Shown: piece by piece, positions 43,812 through 52,063 of the stretch
Numbering within the stretch: the first letter of the stretch is position 1
Layout: the number at the start of each line of letters is the position of its first letter
DNA from: M1-B18 sp048264125
GTDB taxonomy: Bacteria > Bacillota > Clostridia > Peptostreptococcales > Natronincolaceae
Reading direction: 5' to 3'
Length of the DNA stretch: 64,000 nucleotides
Assembly (NCBI GenBank): GCA_048264125.1
Contig: JBLXDM010000001.1
Span: 186,001 to 250,000, forward strand
Program-made: the position numbers and the translations under genes
Notes under the pieces: generated by a model
What the model saw: only the letters and a program-made list of their open reading frames with translations
Told to the model about the DNA's origin: nothing
The model's database searches: none

Positions 43812-44153
43812 TTGCATGAGCTAGGCGTCGTGATGGAAGTGATTAAAACAGTTGAAGGCTTCGCTGAAAAAAATGGATTAACAAAAATTGATACATTGGT
43901 TCTCCAAATTGGCGAGCTCTCTTCAATGATTCCGAAATATATAGAAGCCTGTTACCCAGCTGCAGTCGATGGGACGGTATTGCAGGAGACGAAATTGAAA
44001 ATTGAAATATTGCCTGCCAATGCTATCTGCGAAAAGTGTAATAAAGTTTTTAATGTCATTGAACATAATAGGAAATGTCCAGATTGTGAAAGTGAAAGCT
44101 GCCAATTACTATGCGGGAAAGAATTCATGATAAAGGAAATCATTGCTTGTTAA
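43812..44153 (+). CDS. hypA: HypA-type nickel metallochaperone
   Basis: This 113-residue protein begins MHELGVVMEV; the N-terminal MHE with His2 is the nickel site. The zinc site is CEKCNKVF...CPDC. Start is TTG 43812, chosen because it gives the invariant MHEL and follows a GAGGTGAT site. It acts with HypB to insert nickel into an apo-enzyme, typically hydrogenase or urease, neither of which is in the window. It is the last gene of the hypB unit. Confidence 0.95.
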   Translation: MHELGVVMEVIKTVEGFAEKNGLTKIDTLVLQIGELSSMIPKYIEACYPAAVDGTVLQETKLKIEILPANAICEKCNKVFNVIEHNRKCPDCESESCQLLCGKEFMIKEIIAC

Positions 44154-44277
44154 ATTGAGAATCAGATTGTCATCATCGATTATCCATACTCTTATGTCAT
44201 GGGATATTATGTCGTATTCGATTTATGCAGGAGGAAAAGAGGCGGCACAAAGACGCAGGATATGGAATTGTAAAAGG

Positions 44278-44320
44278 CAGGGCGGCGGGATAGGCTTATC
44301 TATATCGCCGCCTTGTTTTA
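44278..44320 (+). terminator. Terminator after hypA
   Basis: AGGGCGGCG and CGCCGCCTT pair, followed by GTTTTA. The preceding 120 bases hold no convincing gene. Confidence 0.75.
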
Positions 44321-44418
44321 TACGTTGTCGAGTACGCGCCAATTGTAACCAGCAAATAATATTGTTGAGTCAATTTTAAAATCCTCCATTATGTACCTCT
44401 TTTTACATGCACATCTCT

Positions 44419-45423
44419 TTATTTTTCCCTAATCGGAAACAATAAATCCAGCTGCATATCTTCCATTTTAAATCCGTGGTTAGAATTGCCCCAGTAATTC
44501 AATTGTTCTTCAAATCCCTGCCCCGAACCGGTTTCGTCCGGCGTCCATCGAGGTTCACCCCACGCGTTATCGTATTTAGCGCTTGCATTTACCCATTCCT
44601 TCAAAAGACGCCAATCCTGAAAGTCCCATGCTCTCAACACATGTGCAGCGTACATACCGCCGTTGAACCTCCGTTTTATAAGCGGTTCAGGTACTTCCAT
44701 GTCGTCAGGAACAGAAACCCACATTTCATAAGCACGGGACGGCTCCCCTACGGCTATATTCCCCTCAGAACAGTCGAATCCGAACTGACGTAAATCTGGC
44801 TTGATTTTTGTCAGACCGGTTTCCATTACGAACTTATTGATTACATCACCTGCCATTCCCTCGCATCCTTCGCCGCTAGCACAATAAGCTGCTACGGTCA
44901 TTGGCGGCAGAAAAATAATACGCACGTCTTTGTCCATCATTTTGCTAAGCGTTTCGCTGGCATTGTTCAATTCTTCCATTGATAAATCCTCCTTGATTTC
45001 CTTTATTTGATTATTAGGAAAAGAAAGAGTGCCTATGGTAGAATACAAAGCTTCGTCGCCGAGCAATTTTAATCTGACATCGGCTTTTTCGTTAATTTCC
45101 TCTGCAAAGCGCATCAATATAGATTTAACGGTAGAAAGTGCCGTGATTTCCTTATCAAGCTGACTTATATTCTGTCTGAAAATTTCTACAATCTGAACTG
45201 CATCGGAATTATTAAGTATGCTTATGATTTGGCTCACGGGAACACGCAGCTTACGTAGAACTATTATTTGCCGTAAACGGATTACAGCGCTTTCGTCATA
45301 AACCCGATAAGCATAATTGTCTTTCCGCAGGCTCTGGATTAGTCCCACCTGTTCGTAGTAGCGTAGCATTCTTGTAGAAATTCCGTAATCCTTTGACACT
45401 TGACTTACTTTTTGTAGCTCCAT
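44419..45423 (-). CDS. MerR-family regulator with GyrI-like effector domain
   Basis: This 334-residue regulator has an N-terminal MerR HTH (VSQVSKDYGISTRMLRYYEQVGLI), a coiled coil and a C-terminal effector-binding domain of the GyrI/AraC-binding type (YEMWVSVPDDMEVPEPL, GGMYAAHVLRAWDF, LDLLFPIREK). Its own promoter has the long 19-bp spacer with a dyad. No obvious target gene is adjacent except the MFS transporter about 430 bp away on the other strand, so it may be mainly autoregulated or act at a distance. Confidence 0.9.
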   Translation of the reverse strand: MELQKVSQVSKDYGISTRMLRYYEQVGLIQSLRKDNYAYRVYDESAVIRLRQIIVLRKLRVPVSQIISILNNSDAVQIVEIFRQNISQLDKEITALSTVKSILMRFAEEINEKADVRLKLLGDEALYSTIGTLSFPNNQIKEIKEDLSMEELNNASETLSKMMDKDVRIIFLPPMTVAAYCASGEGCEGMAGDVINKFVMETGLTKIKPDLRQFGFDCSEGNIAVGEPSRAYEMWVSVPDDMEVPEPLIKRRFNGGMYAAHVLRAWDFQDWRLLKEWVNASAKYDNAWGEPRWTPDETGSGQGFEEQLNYWGNSNHGFKMEDMQLDLLFPIREK

Positions 45424-45454
45424 GATATAACCTCATTTCTTTTTCCTTAACCTA

Positions 45455-45485
45455 ATCATAAATTACGACACGGTGTCTGTGTCAA
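45455..45485 (-). promoter_or_regulatory. MerR-type autoregulated promoter
   Basis: On the minus strand TTGACA and TATGAT are separated by 19 bases, with the dyad GACAC-N-GTGTC in the spacer, reading into the MerR gene 30 bp away. Confidence 0.75.
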
Positions 45486-45856
45486 GGGGTTTTAGGTTCT
45501 TTCACATTTAATTGAAAATTGACAAACATAGTTTTGGAAGTATTGAAAATACACCCATCAAAAGAATTTCAACTAACCACATCTCTTTACAATACCTAAC
45601 TCTGCCAACATTTCTTAACTACCTCTATAATATCATATTCACCTATCCGAAAAGATAATTCTTTTTGCCTGTTCCGCCTTTATCAGTGGTAAAAAATTAA
45701 GGAAACATCAAGCTGAAGAGTTGAAAAAATTGAACCACACCTTTGGTAAAATTTAAACGAGTATTTAACCCTGAATTAATGAAATTCATCTGACGATAAT
45801 ATATAATTAGGGTATTAGCTTTTTTATCACATTTTGAAAATGGGGAGGGTCTGATT
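45486..45856. other. Intergenic region upstream of the MFS gene
   Basis: A 41-codon open stretch (about 45640-45758) with protein-like composition (KKLRKHQAEELKKLNHTFGK) but no start site may be a gene remnant. No promoter stands out. Confidence 0.35.
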
Positions 45857-47125
45857 ATGAAACTGAATTATAAAAGAACTTTTTTTGTAGGGCTAGCATT
45901 CATGTCAATCTGTTCTTTTTGGCAGTTGTATGATAGCATCGTACCGCTGATACTAAAGAATACCTTTCATGTGAATGATACCATTGCAGGCGCAGTAATG
46001 GCCGCTGATAATGTTCTGGCACTTTTTATGCTTCCTTTATTTGGTATGCTATCTGATAGAACCAATACAAGACTTGGACGAAGAACCCCCTATATACTGT
46101 TTGGCACATTGACAGCTGCAGGCTTTATGCTCCTAATACCCGCCTCTGATAATATAAACTCAATCGCTTTTTTTGTTGCTGCTTTAGGAATTACATTGAT
46201 GCTAATGAGCACCTACAGATCTGCTGCAGTTGCATTAATGCCGGATATAACTCCGAAGCCCTTGCGGTCTAAAGCCAATGCTGTAATAAACCTTATGGGA
46301 GCGTTGGGAGGAATAATATCCCTCGGACTAATAGCTACATTAGTGCCCAAAGTAAGCAAGCCTAGCTACATGCTTGTATTTTTATGCGTTTCTATAATTA
46401 TGTTGGTATCTGTTGCTATAATGTTGATTGTAATTAAAGAGAGGAAATTGGTAAAGGAATTAGAGGATCAGGTAAATGAGGATGAAACAGATTACCAGTC
46501 TGGCAGTATGCCCCCTGAGGTAAGGCGGAGCTTGCGTTTTTTATTATTTTCCATATCTTTATGGTTTATAGGATATAATGCAGTAACTACAGCCTTCTCT
46601 AAATATGCTCAGGTTTATTGGGGGCTAGAGGGAGGTTTGTTCGCCTACACTTTGATAGTTGCGCAGGTAGCAGCAATCTTATCTTATATTCCGGTGGGTA
46701 TTGTGGCTTCAAGGATCGGACGAAAGAAAACGATTATAGGAGGCATTATTATTCTTTCCTTTGCCTTTGGCTCAGCAGCCTTTTATAAGAATTTCAGCAC
46801 AACTATTTTCTTTTTCTTTGCTCTGGCGGGACTTGGATGGGCTTCAATCAATGTCAATTCATATCCAATGGTGGTAGAAATGAGTAGGGGCTGTGATGTA
46901 GGTAAGTACACTGGACTTTATTATACCTTTTCAATGTCAGCCCAGATACTCACACCTATTTTATCAGGCGCTTTGCTTCAATATGTAGGCTATTGGACTC
47001 TGTTTCCATACGGAGCCAGCTTCATTGCTTTGGCGTTAATTACAATGATGTTTGTCAAGCACGGAGACAATAAACCGGTACTTCCTGCAACAAAGATTGA
47101 GGCATTTGATATAGCTGGGGATTAA
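45857..47125 (+). CDS. MFS transporter (SLC45/GPH-like)
   Basis: This 422-residue protein has 12 membrane helices and the facilitator loop motif GMLSDRTNTRLGRRTPYILFG between helices 2 and 3, as in the SLC45/GPH-type sugar transporters, repeated in part as GIVASRIGRKK in the second half. A central cytoplasmic loop carries charged residues (KELEDQVNEDETD). The glycerophosphodiesterase gene follows after 20 bp, so it may import a glycerophosphodiester or sugar related to that enzyme's substrate. GGGGAGGG precedes the ATG. Confidence 0.9.
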   Translation: MKLNYKRTFFVGLAFMSICSFWQLYDSIVPLILKNTFHVNDTIAGAVMAADNVLALFMLPLFGMLSDRTNTRLGRRTPYILFGTLTAAGFMLLIPASDNINSIAFFVAALGITLMLMSTYRSAAVALMPDITPKPLRSKANAVINLMGALGGIISLGLIATLVPKVSKPSYMLVFLCVSIIMLVSVAIMLIVIKERKLVKELEDQVNEDETDYQSGSMPPEVRRSLRFLLFSISLWFIGYNAVTTAFSKYAQVYWGLEGGLFAYTLIVAQVAAILSYIPVGIVASRIGRKKTIIGGIIILSFAFGSAAFYKNFSTTIFFFFALAGLGWASINVNSYPMVVEMSRGCDVGKYTGLYYTFSMSAQILTPILSGALLQYVGYWTLFPYGASFIALALITMMFVKHGDNKPVLPATKIEAFDIAGD

Positions 47126-47145
47126 GAAGGAAGGGAATAATCATT

Positions 47146-47958
47146 ATGATTTATATAAGTCTTATTTTTATTACAATGATAGCAGCAGCATATGTCTTTG
47201 CTATTATGCCGGGAGGAGACAATGCGATATCATCAATGCTTGGTTGGTATTATGCCCATAGGGGCCTTCACAGCACTAAGGATAGAATTCCAGAGAATAC
47301 ACTGGCAGCCTTTCAAAAGGCGGTTGAAGGCAAATATGGTATAGAGCTTGATGTTAGAGCTTCAAGAGATGGTAAGGTTGTAGTTTTTCATGATGATAAT
47401 CTGTTACGTGCCTGTAATGTAAATAAACGAGTATCTGATATGACCTATGAAGAGCTGAAAAATTACAGACTCTTTAGTACACATCACAGGATACCGCTAT
47501 TAACAGAAGTGCTTGACATGGTGGCTGGAAGGGTACCTTTAATTATAGAGCTGAAGTCCAGTAAAAATTATAAACGGCTGTGTCTAAGCCTAAATGCGCT
47601 GCTTCAGGAATACAAGGGAGTATATTGCATTGAGTCCTTTGATCCCAGAATAGTTAGATGGTTTAGGGTAAATCAGCCCAATATAATACGGGGCCAGCTC
47701 TCTGCCAATCTTTTAAAAGAAAAAAACAATCATCCAGTACTAATAAATTTTTCTGTTTCATACTTACTGACAAATTTAATCTCCAGACCGGACTTTATTG
47801 CCTATAAGCATGAGGATGCAGAAAATCTAAGCTTTTTAATATGTAAAAAAATTCTTAAGGCTAAAACCATTGCCTGGACAGTAAGAAGCGTACAAGACAT
47901 AAAACAGAAGTCAAGTTTATTTAATCTGTTCATATTTGAAGATTTTACGCCAAAGTAG
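47146..47958 (+). CDS. Glycerophosphodiester phosphodiesterase
   Basis: This 270-residue protein has an N-terminal membrane segment (residues 2-20) and a GDPD barrel with AHRGLHS, PENTLAAF, GIELDVRASRDGKVVVFHDDNLLR and the ELKSSK strand; these give the catalytic His pair and the metal-binding Glu/Asp. It splits glycerophosphodiesters to glycerol 3-phosphate and an alcohol at the membrane surface. It is in an operon with the MFS transporter. A palindromic repeat begins 7 bases after the stop. Confidence 0.93.
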   Translation: MIYISLIFITMIAAAYVFAIMPGGDNAISSMLGWYYAHRGLHSTKDRIPENTLAAFQKAVEGKYGIELDVRASRDGKVVVFHDDNLLRACNVNKRVSDMTYEELKNYRLFSTHHRIPLLTEVLDMVAGRVPLIIELKSSKNYKRLCLSLNALLQEYKGVYCIESFDPRIVRWFRVNQPNIIRGQLSANLLKEKNNHPVLINFSVSYLLTNLISRPDFIAYKHEDAENLSFLICKKILKAKTIAWTVRSVQDIKQKSSLFNLFIFEDFTPK

Positions 47959-47965
47959 TGCCAGG

Positions 47966-48016
47966 GGGACGCTTTGTTTGACACGTTTTCGGTTCACATG
48001 TCAAACAAAGCGTCCC
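47966..48016. repeat. Perfect 18-bp inverted repeat of GGGACG type
   Basis: Arms GGGACGCTTTGTTTGACA and its exact complement are separated by 15 bases. It resembles the other AACCGTCCCC-type repeats in the window and may also end the transcript, though no T-run follows. Confidence 0.75.
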
Positions 48017-48061
48017 TTTGATATTCCAAAGCTGTGATATCTGTACGAAAGGAGAAATGTT

Positions 48062-48200
48062 ATGGAAAATGTACTTAATGTAAAAACAAGAGAAGAGCTG
48101 AGGGGGATTGGGGATACCATTGTATTCGGGACATTTATTCGTCCTCTGTTTCGACTTCCTTAATCTCTCTTGCTGTGGCGGTAGTTTTGGCGGAGGTTGA
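48062..48200 (+). pseudogene. Small ORF, possibly frameshifted
   Basis: AAAGGAGAAATGTT precedes ATG 48062, giving a 33-residue frame (MENVLNVKTREELRGIGDTI...) to TAA 48161. In another frame the sequence continues to TGA 48198 as DFLNLSCCGGSFGGG, a plausible Cys/Gly-rich C terminus. It may be one small protein with a frameshift. No family was recognised. Confidence 0.35.
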
Positions 48201-48382
48201 CGGAACACCATTTTTTGTATATAATAATTATAATTTTAGAAGAAGAGGAGTAATTACTTATGAGCTACAATTACATTTAAAAATAATAGGCAATAAAAGA
48301 AGCAGTTTCCATTTTTATGTGGGCTTTTTTTGTCATGCCTATTTTGCGAATGTATGCATAGCAAACAAGTGATTTTAGTTTA

Positions 48383-48482
48383 AGGTATAATTTGTAAAAA
48401 TTACACCTTTGTTTTGCTGTGTTAATATTCGCACTATATATGCAGGTCAATGCTCACATTGAGAATTGACCTGCATTTTTTA
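48383..48482 (+). promoter_or_regulatory. Leader with terminator, candidate attenuator of the KTR/Cfr-like unit
   Basis: TGCAGGTCAAT and ATTGACCTGCA (48441-48475) form a perfect stem followed by TTTTTT, only about 50 bp before the KTR gene. A second hairpin, AGGTATAATTT with AAATTACACCT, lies just upstream (48383-48409). Stacked hairpins before a ribosome-modifying resistance-type gene resemble attenuation leaders. It could also simply end upstream transcription. Confidence 0.5.
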
Positions 48483-48532
48483 TTGCCTTTTTATATTCCA
48501 TTAAAAAAACATTTGATAAGGAAGTGAAGTTA

Positions 48533-48703
48533 GTGAATGAAAAGTATTGGATAATGTGTCCGGTTTGCAATGGAAAAACTCGTGTTCAAATATATAAAAA
48601 TACATTATTGAAAGATTTTCCTCTTTTTTGCCCCAAATGCAAAACGATACAAATCATTGATGTGGAAGAACTAAAAATTGTAATCAAAAGTGCCAGTCGC
48701 TAA
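48533..48703 (+). CDS. Cysteine-rich KTR domain protein
   Basis: This 56-residue protein reads YWIMCPVCNGKTRVQIYKNT, then LLKDFPLFCPKCK, with two CPxC knuckles around the KTR motif. It matches the small zinc-ribbon KTR family found on many clostridial and enterococcal conjugative or resistance elements. GTG 48533 has GGAAGTGA upstream. Function is unknown. Its C-terminal codons overlap a 28-bp sequence repeated at the end of the following methyltransferase gene. Confidence 0.75.
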   Translation: MNEKYWIMCPVCNGKTRVQIYKNTLLKDFPLFCPKCKTIQIIDVEELKIVIKSASR

Positions 48704-48713
48704 GACGCAGAGC
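48686..48713. repeat. 28-bp direct repeat, copy 1
   Basis: This begins AAAAGTGCCAGTCGC and ends CGCAGAGC, at the 3' end of the KTR gene. Copy 2 at 49730 matches at 26 of 28 positions. The two copies bracket the radical SAM methyltransferase gene. Confidence 0.85.
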
Positions 48714-48750
48714 TGCTATTTTACCCTTTGCGGAGAAAGGACTTAGAAAA

Positions 48751-49773
48751 ATGAAATATCTACAAAGACGTACTCCTGTTGATATCTGGAGTGCTCCATA
48801 CGGATTTACCTACAAAGAAATGGTGGAAGTCATTGGTGAAAGTGAAGCGAAAGTCTTATACTCGTCACTATATAAGCATTCACCCAAAAAAGAATACCTA
48901 ACTATGTCGCTAAAAAAAGTCTACAAGGATGGCGATACCGAAAAATATGTTTATGAACTATTGGATGGCAAGTGCATTGAAACGGTTTTTATTAAACGTC
49001 GAGGTGGCGGAACGGTTTGTGTGAGTACACAAGTCGGTTGTTCTGTTGGTTGTATTTTTTGCGAATCTGGGCGGAATGGTTTTATTCGTAATCTGACACC
49101 AGCAGAAATCGTACAGCAGGTCATACTACTACCCCGAAAGGTAAACCGTATCATTTTTATGGGTATGGGAGAGCCTCTATTCAACTATGACAACTTTATA
49201 AAGGCAATTCACATTCTGCGGGATAGAAACGGTATGAATTTTCCCACGGACGGCATCACTGTATCAACCGTTGGTCCGGTTAAACAACTAAAAAAATTGC
49301 GTGAAGAACATCTGAAAATACAACTGACAATATCGCTGCACGCAACAACACAGGCTGTAAGAAACCGTATAATTCCCAATATGCACATATCCAAGATTAG
49401 CGAGGTTGTTGATGAAGCATTGTCTTACGCCAAACGGCATAATCGAAAAGTCGTGTTTGCGTATTTGTTTTTGTCGGGAATAAATGATCGACCTTCCGAT
49501 GTGAGGCAACTAGCAAATTGGTTCCGTGGCAAAAATGTCATGCTCAATCTACTTGAATACAATCCTACAAGTAATACGCAAATTAAAAAGCCAGCGAAAC
49601 AGGAAATGGCTGTATTCAAACAGCAGTTGGAACGAGCCGGGCTTGAAGTTACAATGAGAATTTCTCATGGCAGAAATATTAAGGCAGCTTGTGGACAGTT
49701 GGCTAATAAATACAATGAAACAAAAGATAAAAAGTGCCAGTCGCAAAGTCGCAGAGCCAATAACTATGAGTAA
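48751..49773 (+). CDS. Cfr/RlmN-like radical SAM rRNA methyltransferase
   Basis: This 340-residue protein has the radical SAM motif CSVGCIFC (Cys97, 101, 104) followed by ESGRNGFIRNLTPAEIVQQV, FMGMGEPLFNYDNF, TVSTVGPVKQLKKL, ISLHATTQAVRNRIIP and the C-terminal AACGQL with the second catalytic Cys. These are the hallmarks of RlmN and Cfr, which methylate A2503 of 23S rRNA. The N terminus is shorter than in RlmN. Location next to a KTR gene and between direct repeats argues for a mobile Cfr-like resistance gene instead of housekeeping RlmN, but the position methylated cannot be read. The last 15 residues derive from repeat copy 2. Confidence 0.88.
   Translation: MKYLQRRTPVDIWSAPYGFTYKEMVEVIGESEAKVLYSSLYKHSPKKEYLTMSLKKVYKDGDTEKYVYELLDGKCIETVFIKRRGGGTVCVSTQVGCSVGCIFCESGRNGFIRNLTPAEIVQQVILLPRKVNRIIFMGMGEPLFNYDNFIKAIHILRDRNGMNFPTDGITVSTVGPVKQLKKLREEHLKIQLTISLHATTQAVRNRIIPNMHISKISEVVDEALSYAKRHNRKVVFAYLFLSGINDRPSDVRQLANWFRGKNVMLNLLEYNPTSNTQIKKPAKQEMAVFKQQLERAGLEVTMRISHGRNIKAACGQLANKYNETKDKKCQSQSRRANNYE
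49730..49757. repeat. 28-bp direct repeat, copy 2
   Basis: This is the second copy of the 48686 repeat with two mismatches. It lies within the 3' end of the Cfr-like gene and encodes its KCQSQSRRA tail, which resembles the KTR protein C terminus. Confidence 0.85.
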
Positions 49774-49802
49774 AATTACAGTTATTGGCGCTTTATTTTT
49801 TA
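49756..49802 (+). terminator. Rho-independent terminator
   Basis: GCCAATAACT and AGTTATTGGC pair, followed by GCTTTATTTTTT, ending the Cfr-like unit. Confidence 0.88.
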
Positions 49803-50303
49803 TGGCAACAAATACTAAGCCGCTGTTTTCTTTTCAAAAATAGAATTAAGGGGGGATAAAAAAGTCGCCCTATATAAGGATATGGCGGTATCTCTGGGAG
49901 GTAGCGCCGTGTTCATTTTATTTCGTCACAATTCGATAATTAGTAATATCTTGTTTTAAAAAAACCTTTACTTGCCAACGGTATATTACGGCGGCGAATA
50001 TGAACACACGCATCATCAAACAAAGCTAAATAGCTCTATTTATTTTCGATGACTGAATGCTTTTTTATGAGTTGCTTTCAAAATTTGTTACCTCTTTTCT
50101 TATTATTTATAGTATAGTTAATAGTATATTGCCGACACCTAATATATTCATAAATTAATCAAAGAAATAGCTTGTTTGCACTTTCCTTACTGACTCCATA
50201 AGTGACATGGTCACAGATAATAATTCAAAATTCTATATAATAAGAATTAAGCAATTTAATAATAAAGCAAATTAAAATATATAGAATTTGGGAGAGGTGA
50301 AAA
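49803..50303. other. Gene-free region after the Cfr-like gene
   Basis: About 500 bp without a credible gene. GTGTTCAT near 49909 and ATGAACAC near 50009 form an inverted repeat with a 90-base interior. The more GC-rich first 200 bases look like remains of a mobile element, then the AT-rich host background resumes near 50080. Confidence 0.4.
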
Positions 50304-50639
50304 ATGTTTGATTTTTTTAAAAAGGATGACAGTAAAGTGATTCATGTAAATGATATGGCACATCTAATTGGAAAAGTGGATTTGATTGATATAAGAGAAC
50401 CGTACGAATACAAAATCGGGAGCTTGAAAACTGCAAAAAATATAGCAATGGGGACTTTATTAACAAACCCGGAGAAATATTTAACGAAGGATAAGACATA
50501 CTACATCATTTGCCAATCAGGTGCAAGGAGCGGAAGGACGGTAAAATTACTTACCAAACAAGGCTTCAATGTAATCAATGTTGCCGGGGGTATAGGCTCT
50601 TACGTGGGAACAAATACAATTATCGGCAGAAGTAGCTAA
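50304..50639 (+). CDS. Rhodanese-like domain protein
   Basis: This 111-residue single rhodanese domain has DLIDIREPYEYKIGSLKTAKNI and the active-site loop CQSGARSGR with catalytic Cys. It should carry a persulfide sulfur in the cytoplasm. It has no signal peptide. GGGAGAGGTG precedes the ATG. It heads a redox-related group: thioredoxin downstream, then a Crp-like regulator and a thioredoxin-reductase-like flavoprotein on the other strand. Confidence 0.92.
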   Translation: MFDFFKKDDSKVIHVNDMAHLIGKVDLIDIREPYEYKIGSLKTAKNIAMGTLLTNPEKYLTKDKTYYIICQSGARSGRTVKLLTKQGFNVINVAGGIGSYVGTNTIIGRSS

Positions 50640-50748
50640 AAACCTAAGTAAGTAGAATTTGAGTCATCGCTGTGCTGACAATCATAGTGCAAATAAAATT
50701 ATCAGAGAAGTGATTCACTGATAGCTATGCTGTAGGTGAAATAGAGGG

Positions 50749-50777
50749 TTGCCATATCTATTGTAAGATACTATAAT
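50749..50777 (+). promoter_or_regulatory. Promoter of trxA
   Basis: TTGCCA (50749), 17 bases, TATAAT (50772), about 90 bp before the thioredoxin start. Confidence 0.6.
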
Positions 50778-50864
50778 GATAAGTCAACGAATAGAGAAAG
50801 CATAATAACAGAAAATAATTATATTAAATAGATAGCAAATAAATTTTGGAAGGGGAAATAAAAT

Positions 50865-51173
50865 ATGAGTGTAATAAAAATAACAAAGAATAATTTTGAT
50901 CTAGAGGTTATAAACTCTGACAGACCAGTACTGCTAGATTTTTGGGCACCCTGGTGCGGGCCTTGCAGAATGGTAGGGCCTATAGTTGAACAGGTAGCAG
51001 AAGAAACGATCAACACAGCTAAGGTTGGCAAAATCAATGTAGATGAGGAGCCTGAACTTGCAGAAGCATTTAATATTATGAGTATCCCAACACTTGTAGT
51101 AATGAAAAATGGTAAAGTTGTTCAAAGTGTAGTCGGGGTCAAGCAAAAACAAGCAATTTTATCAATGCTTTAA
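50865..51173 (+). CDS. trxA: Thioredoxin
   Basis: This 102-residue thioredoxin has the canonical FWAPWCGPCRM active site, the KINVDEEPELA strand and the cis-Pro in SIPTLVVMKNG. It reduces protein disulfides in the cytoplasm. Reduction probably comes from a thioredoxin reductase; the flavoprotein encoded at 52064-52918 is a nearby candidate. It has its own promoter and terminator. GGAAGGGG precedes the ATG. Confidence 0.95.
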   Translation: MSVIKITKNNFDLEVINSDRPVLLDFWAPWCGPCRMVGPIVEQVAEETINTAKVGKINVDEEPELAEAFNIMSIPTLVVMKNGKVVQSVVGVKQKQAILSML

Positions 51174-51183
51174 TAATTCTTGT

Positions 51184-51225
51184 AAAGGACAGAACGCATT
51201 TCCCGTGGCTGTCCTTTAATTTTTC
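51184..51225 (+). terminator. Rho-independent terminator
   Basis: AAAGGACAG and CTGTCCTTT pair, followed by AATTTTTCTTTTTT. Confidence 0.9.
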
Positions 51226-51241
51226 TTTTTTACAGCAAAAA

Positions 51242-51916
51242 TCATACAAGCTTTTTTAATTTGCTTTTATCGAGTATATGAATGGAGCCCCTTGACTGTT
51301 CAAGGATTCCCTGTGATTGAAATACCTTCAACATGCGAGAAACAACCTCCCTGGCACTTCCAATGTATTTCGCGATCTGTTCATGCGTAATATGTAGCTC
51401 CGTTGAATTCGTCTTAGTTATTTCATCTAATAAGAAAATTGCTAACCGTGTATCCAAGCTCATGAACAAAATCTGCTCCATAGCCCACATCACATCTGAA
51501 AATCGTTCGATGGTGTTTTTATATGCAAAATTTTCTACATAAACGTTTTGGCTGCTGAGCTTACTAAATGTACCGATGTTGATAAGGTATGCTTCTGTCT
51601 CGACTTCAGCTTCAATATGAACGTCAAAGGTGATGCTGTTTAAAATGCAGGAGGCAGAGAGTATACAGATATCACCTTGGGAAAGTCGATATAGGGTTAT
51701 TTCTCGTCCATCCTCAGATAATATATAAACACGAAACTCGCCTTTTTTTATTAGAAGAACCCCAATACATTCACTATCTGTGCTGTGAATGTTGGTGCCT
51801 TTGTTATATTTAACTTTTGTGATATTGCTTTCCAGCAGATTTAATTCTAAAGCATCTAATTTTTCCCAAAAATCCAGCTGAGAGCGGATAAATTTCAGTT
51901 CATCTTCTTCAATCAT
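51242..51916 (-). CDS. Crp/Fnr-family transcriptional regulator
   Basis: This 224-residue regulator has a cyclic-nucleotide-type beta barrel (GVLLIKKGEFRVYILSEDGREITLYRLSQGDICIL), a long dimer helix and a Crp-type HTH (ITHEQIAKYIGSAREVVSRMLKVFQSQG). No N-terminal Cys cluster for Fe-S is seen; single Cys residues lie in the barrel (DICILSASC). Lying between trxA and a thioredoxin-reductase-like gene, it may control this redox group. The inducer is unknown. Confidence 0.92.
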   Translation of the reverse strand: MIEEDELKFIRSQLDFWEKLDALELNLLESNITKVKYNKGTNIHSTDSECIGVLLIKKGEFRVYILSEDGREITLYRLSQGDICILSASCILNSITFDVHIEAEVETEAYLINIGTFSKLSSQNVYVENFAYKNTIERFSDVMWAMEQILFMSLDTRLAIFLLDEITKTNSTELHITHEQIAKYIGSAREVVSRMLKVFQSQGILEQSRGSIHILDKSKLKKLV

Positions 51917-51991
51917 AATAAGTCCCCTTTCTTAGTTTTATTATATCAAATTCTATTCATCCCAATAAGCGTTACCGCTAAATTATAACAT

Positions 51992-52033
51992 AAAAAACCT
52001 CCATGCAATTTGTGACATATGCAGGAGGTTTAT
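51992..52033. terminator. Hairpin between the Crp gene promoter region and the reductase gene
   Basis: AAACCTCCATGC and GCAGGAGGTTT pair; A-runs before and TTTATTT after allow termination on either strand. It most likely ends the minus-strand flavoprotein transcript. Confidence 0.75.
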
Positions 52034-52063
52034 TTCTTAGAACAAGCTGAAAAATTTCACTAT

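Noticed and set aside
44143..44379. 78-residue plus-strand frame after hypA
   Set aside because: It crosses the terminator hairpin of the hyp operon and has no ribosome site or family features.
48175..48372. 65-residue frame downstream of the GDPD gene
   Set aside because: No ribosome site; composition is low-complexity and AT-driven at its end.
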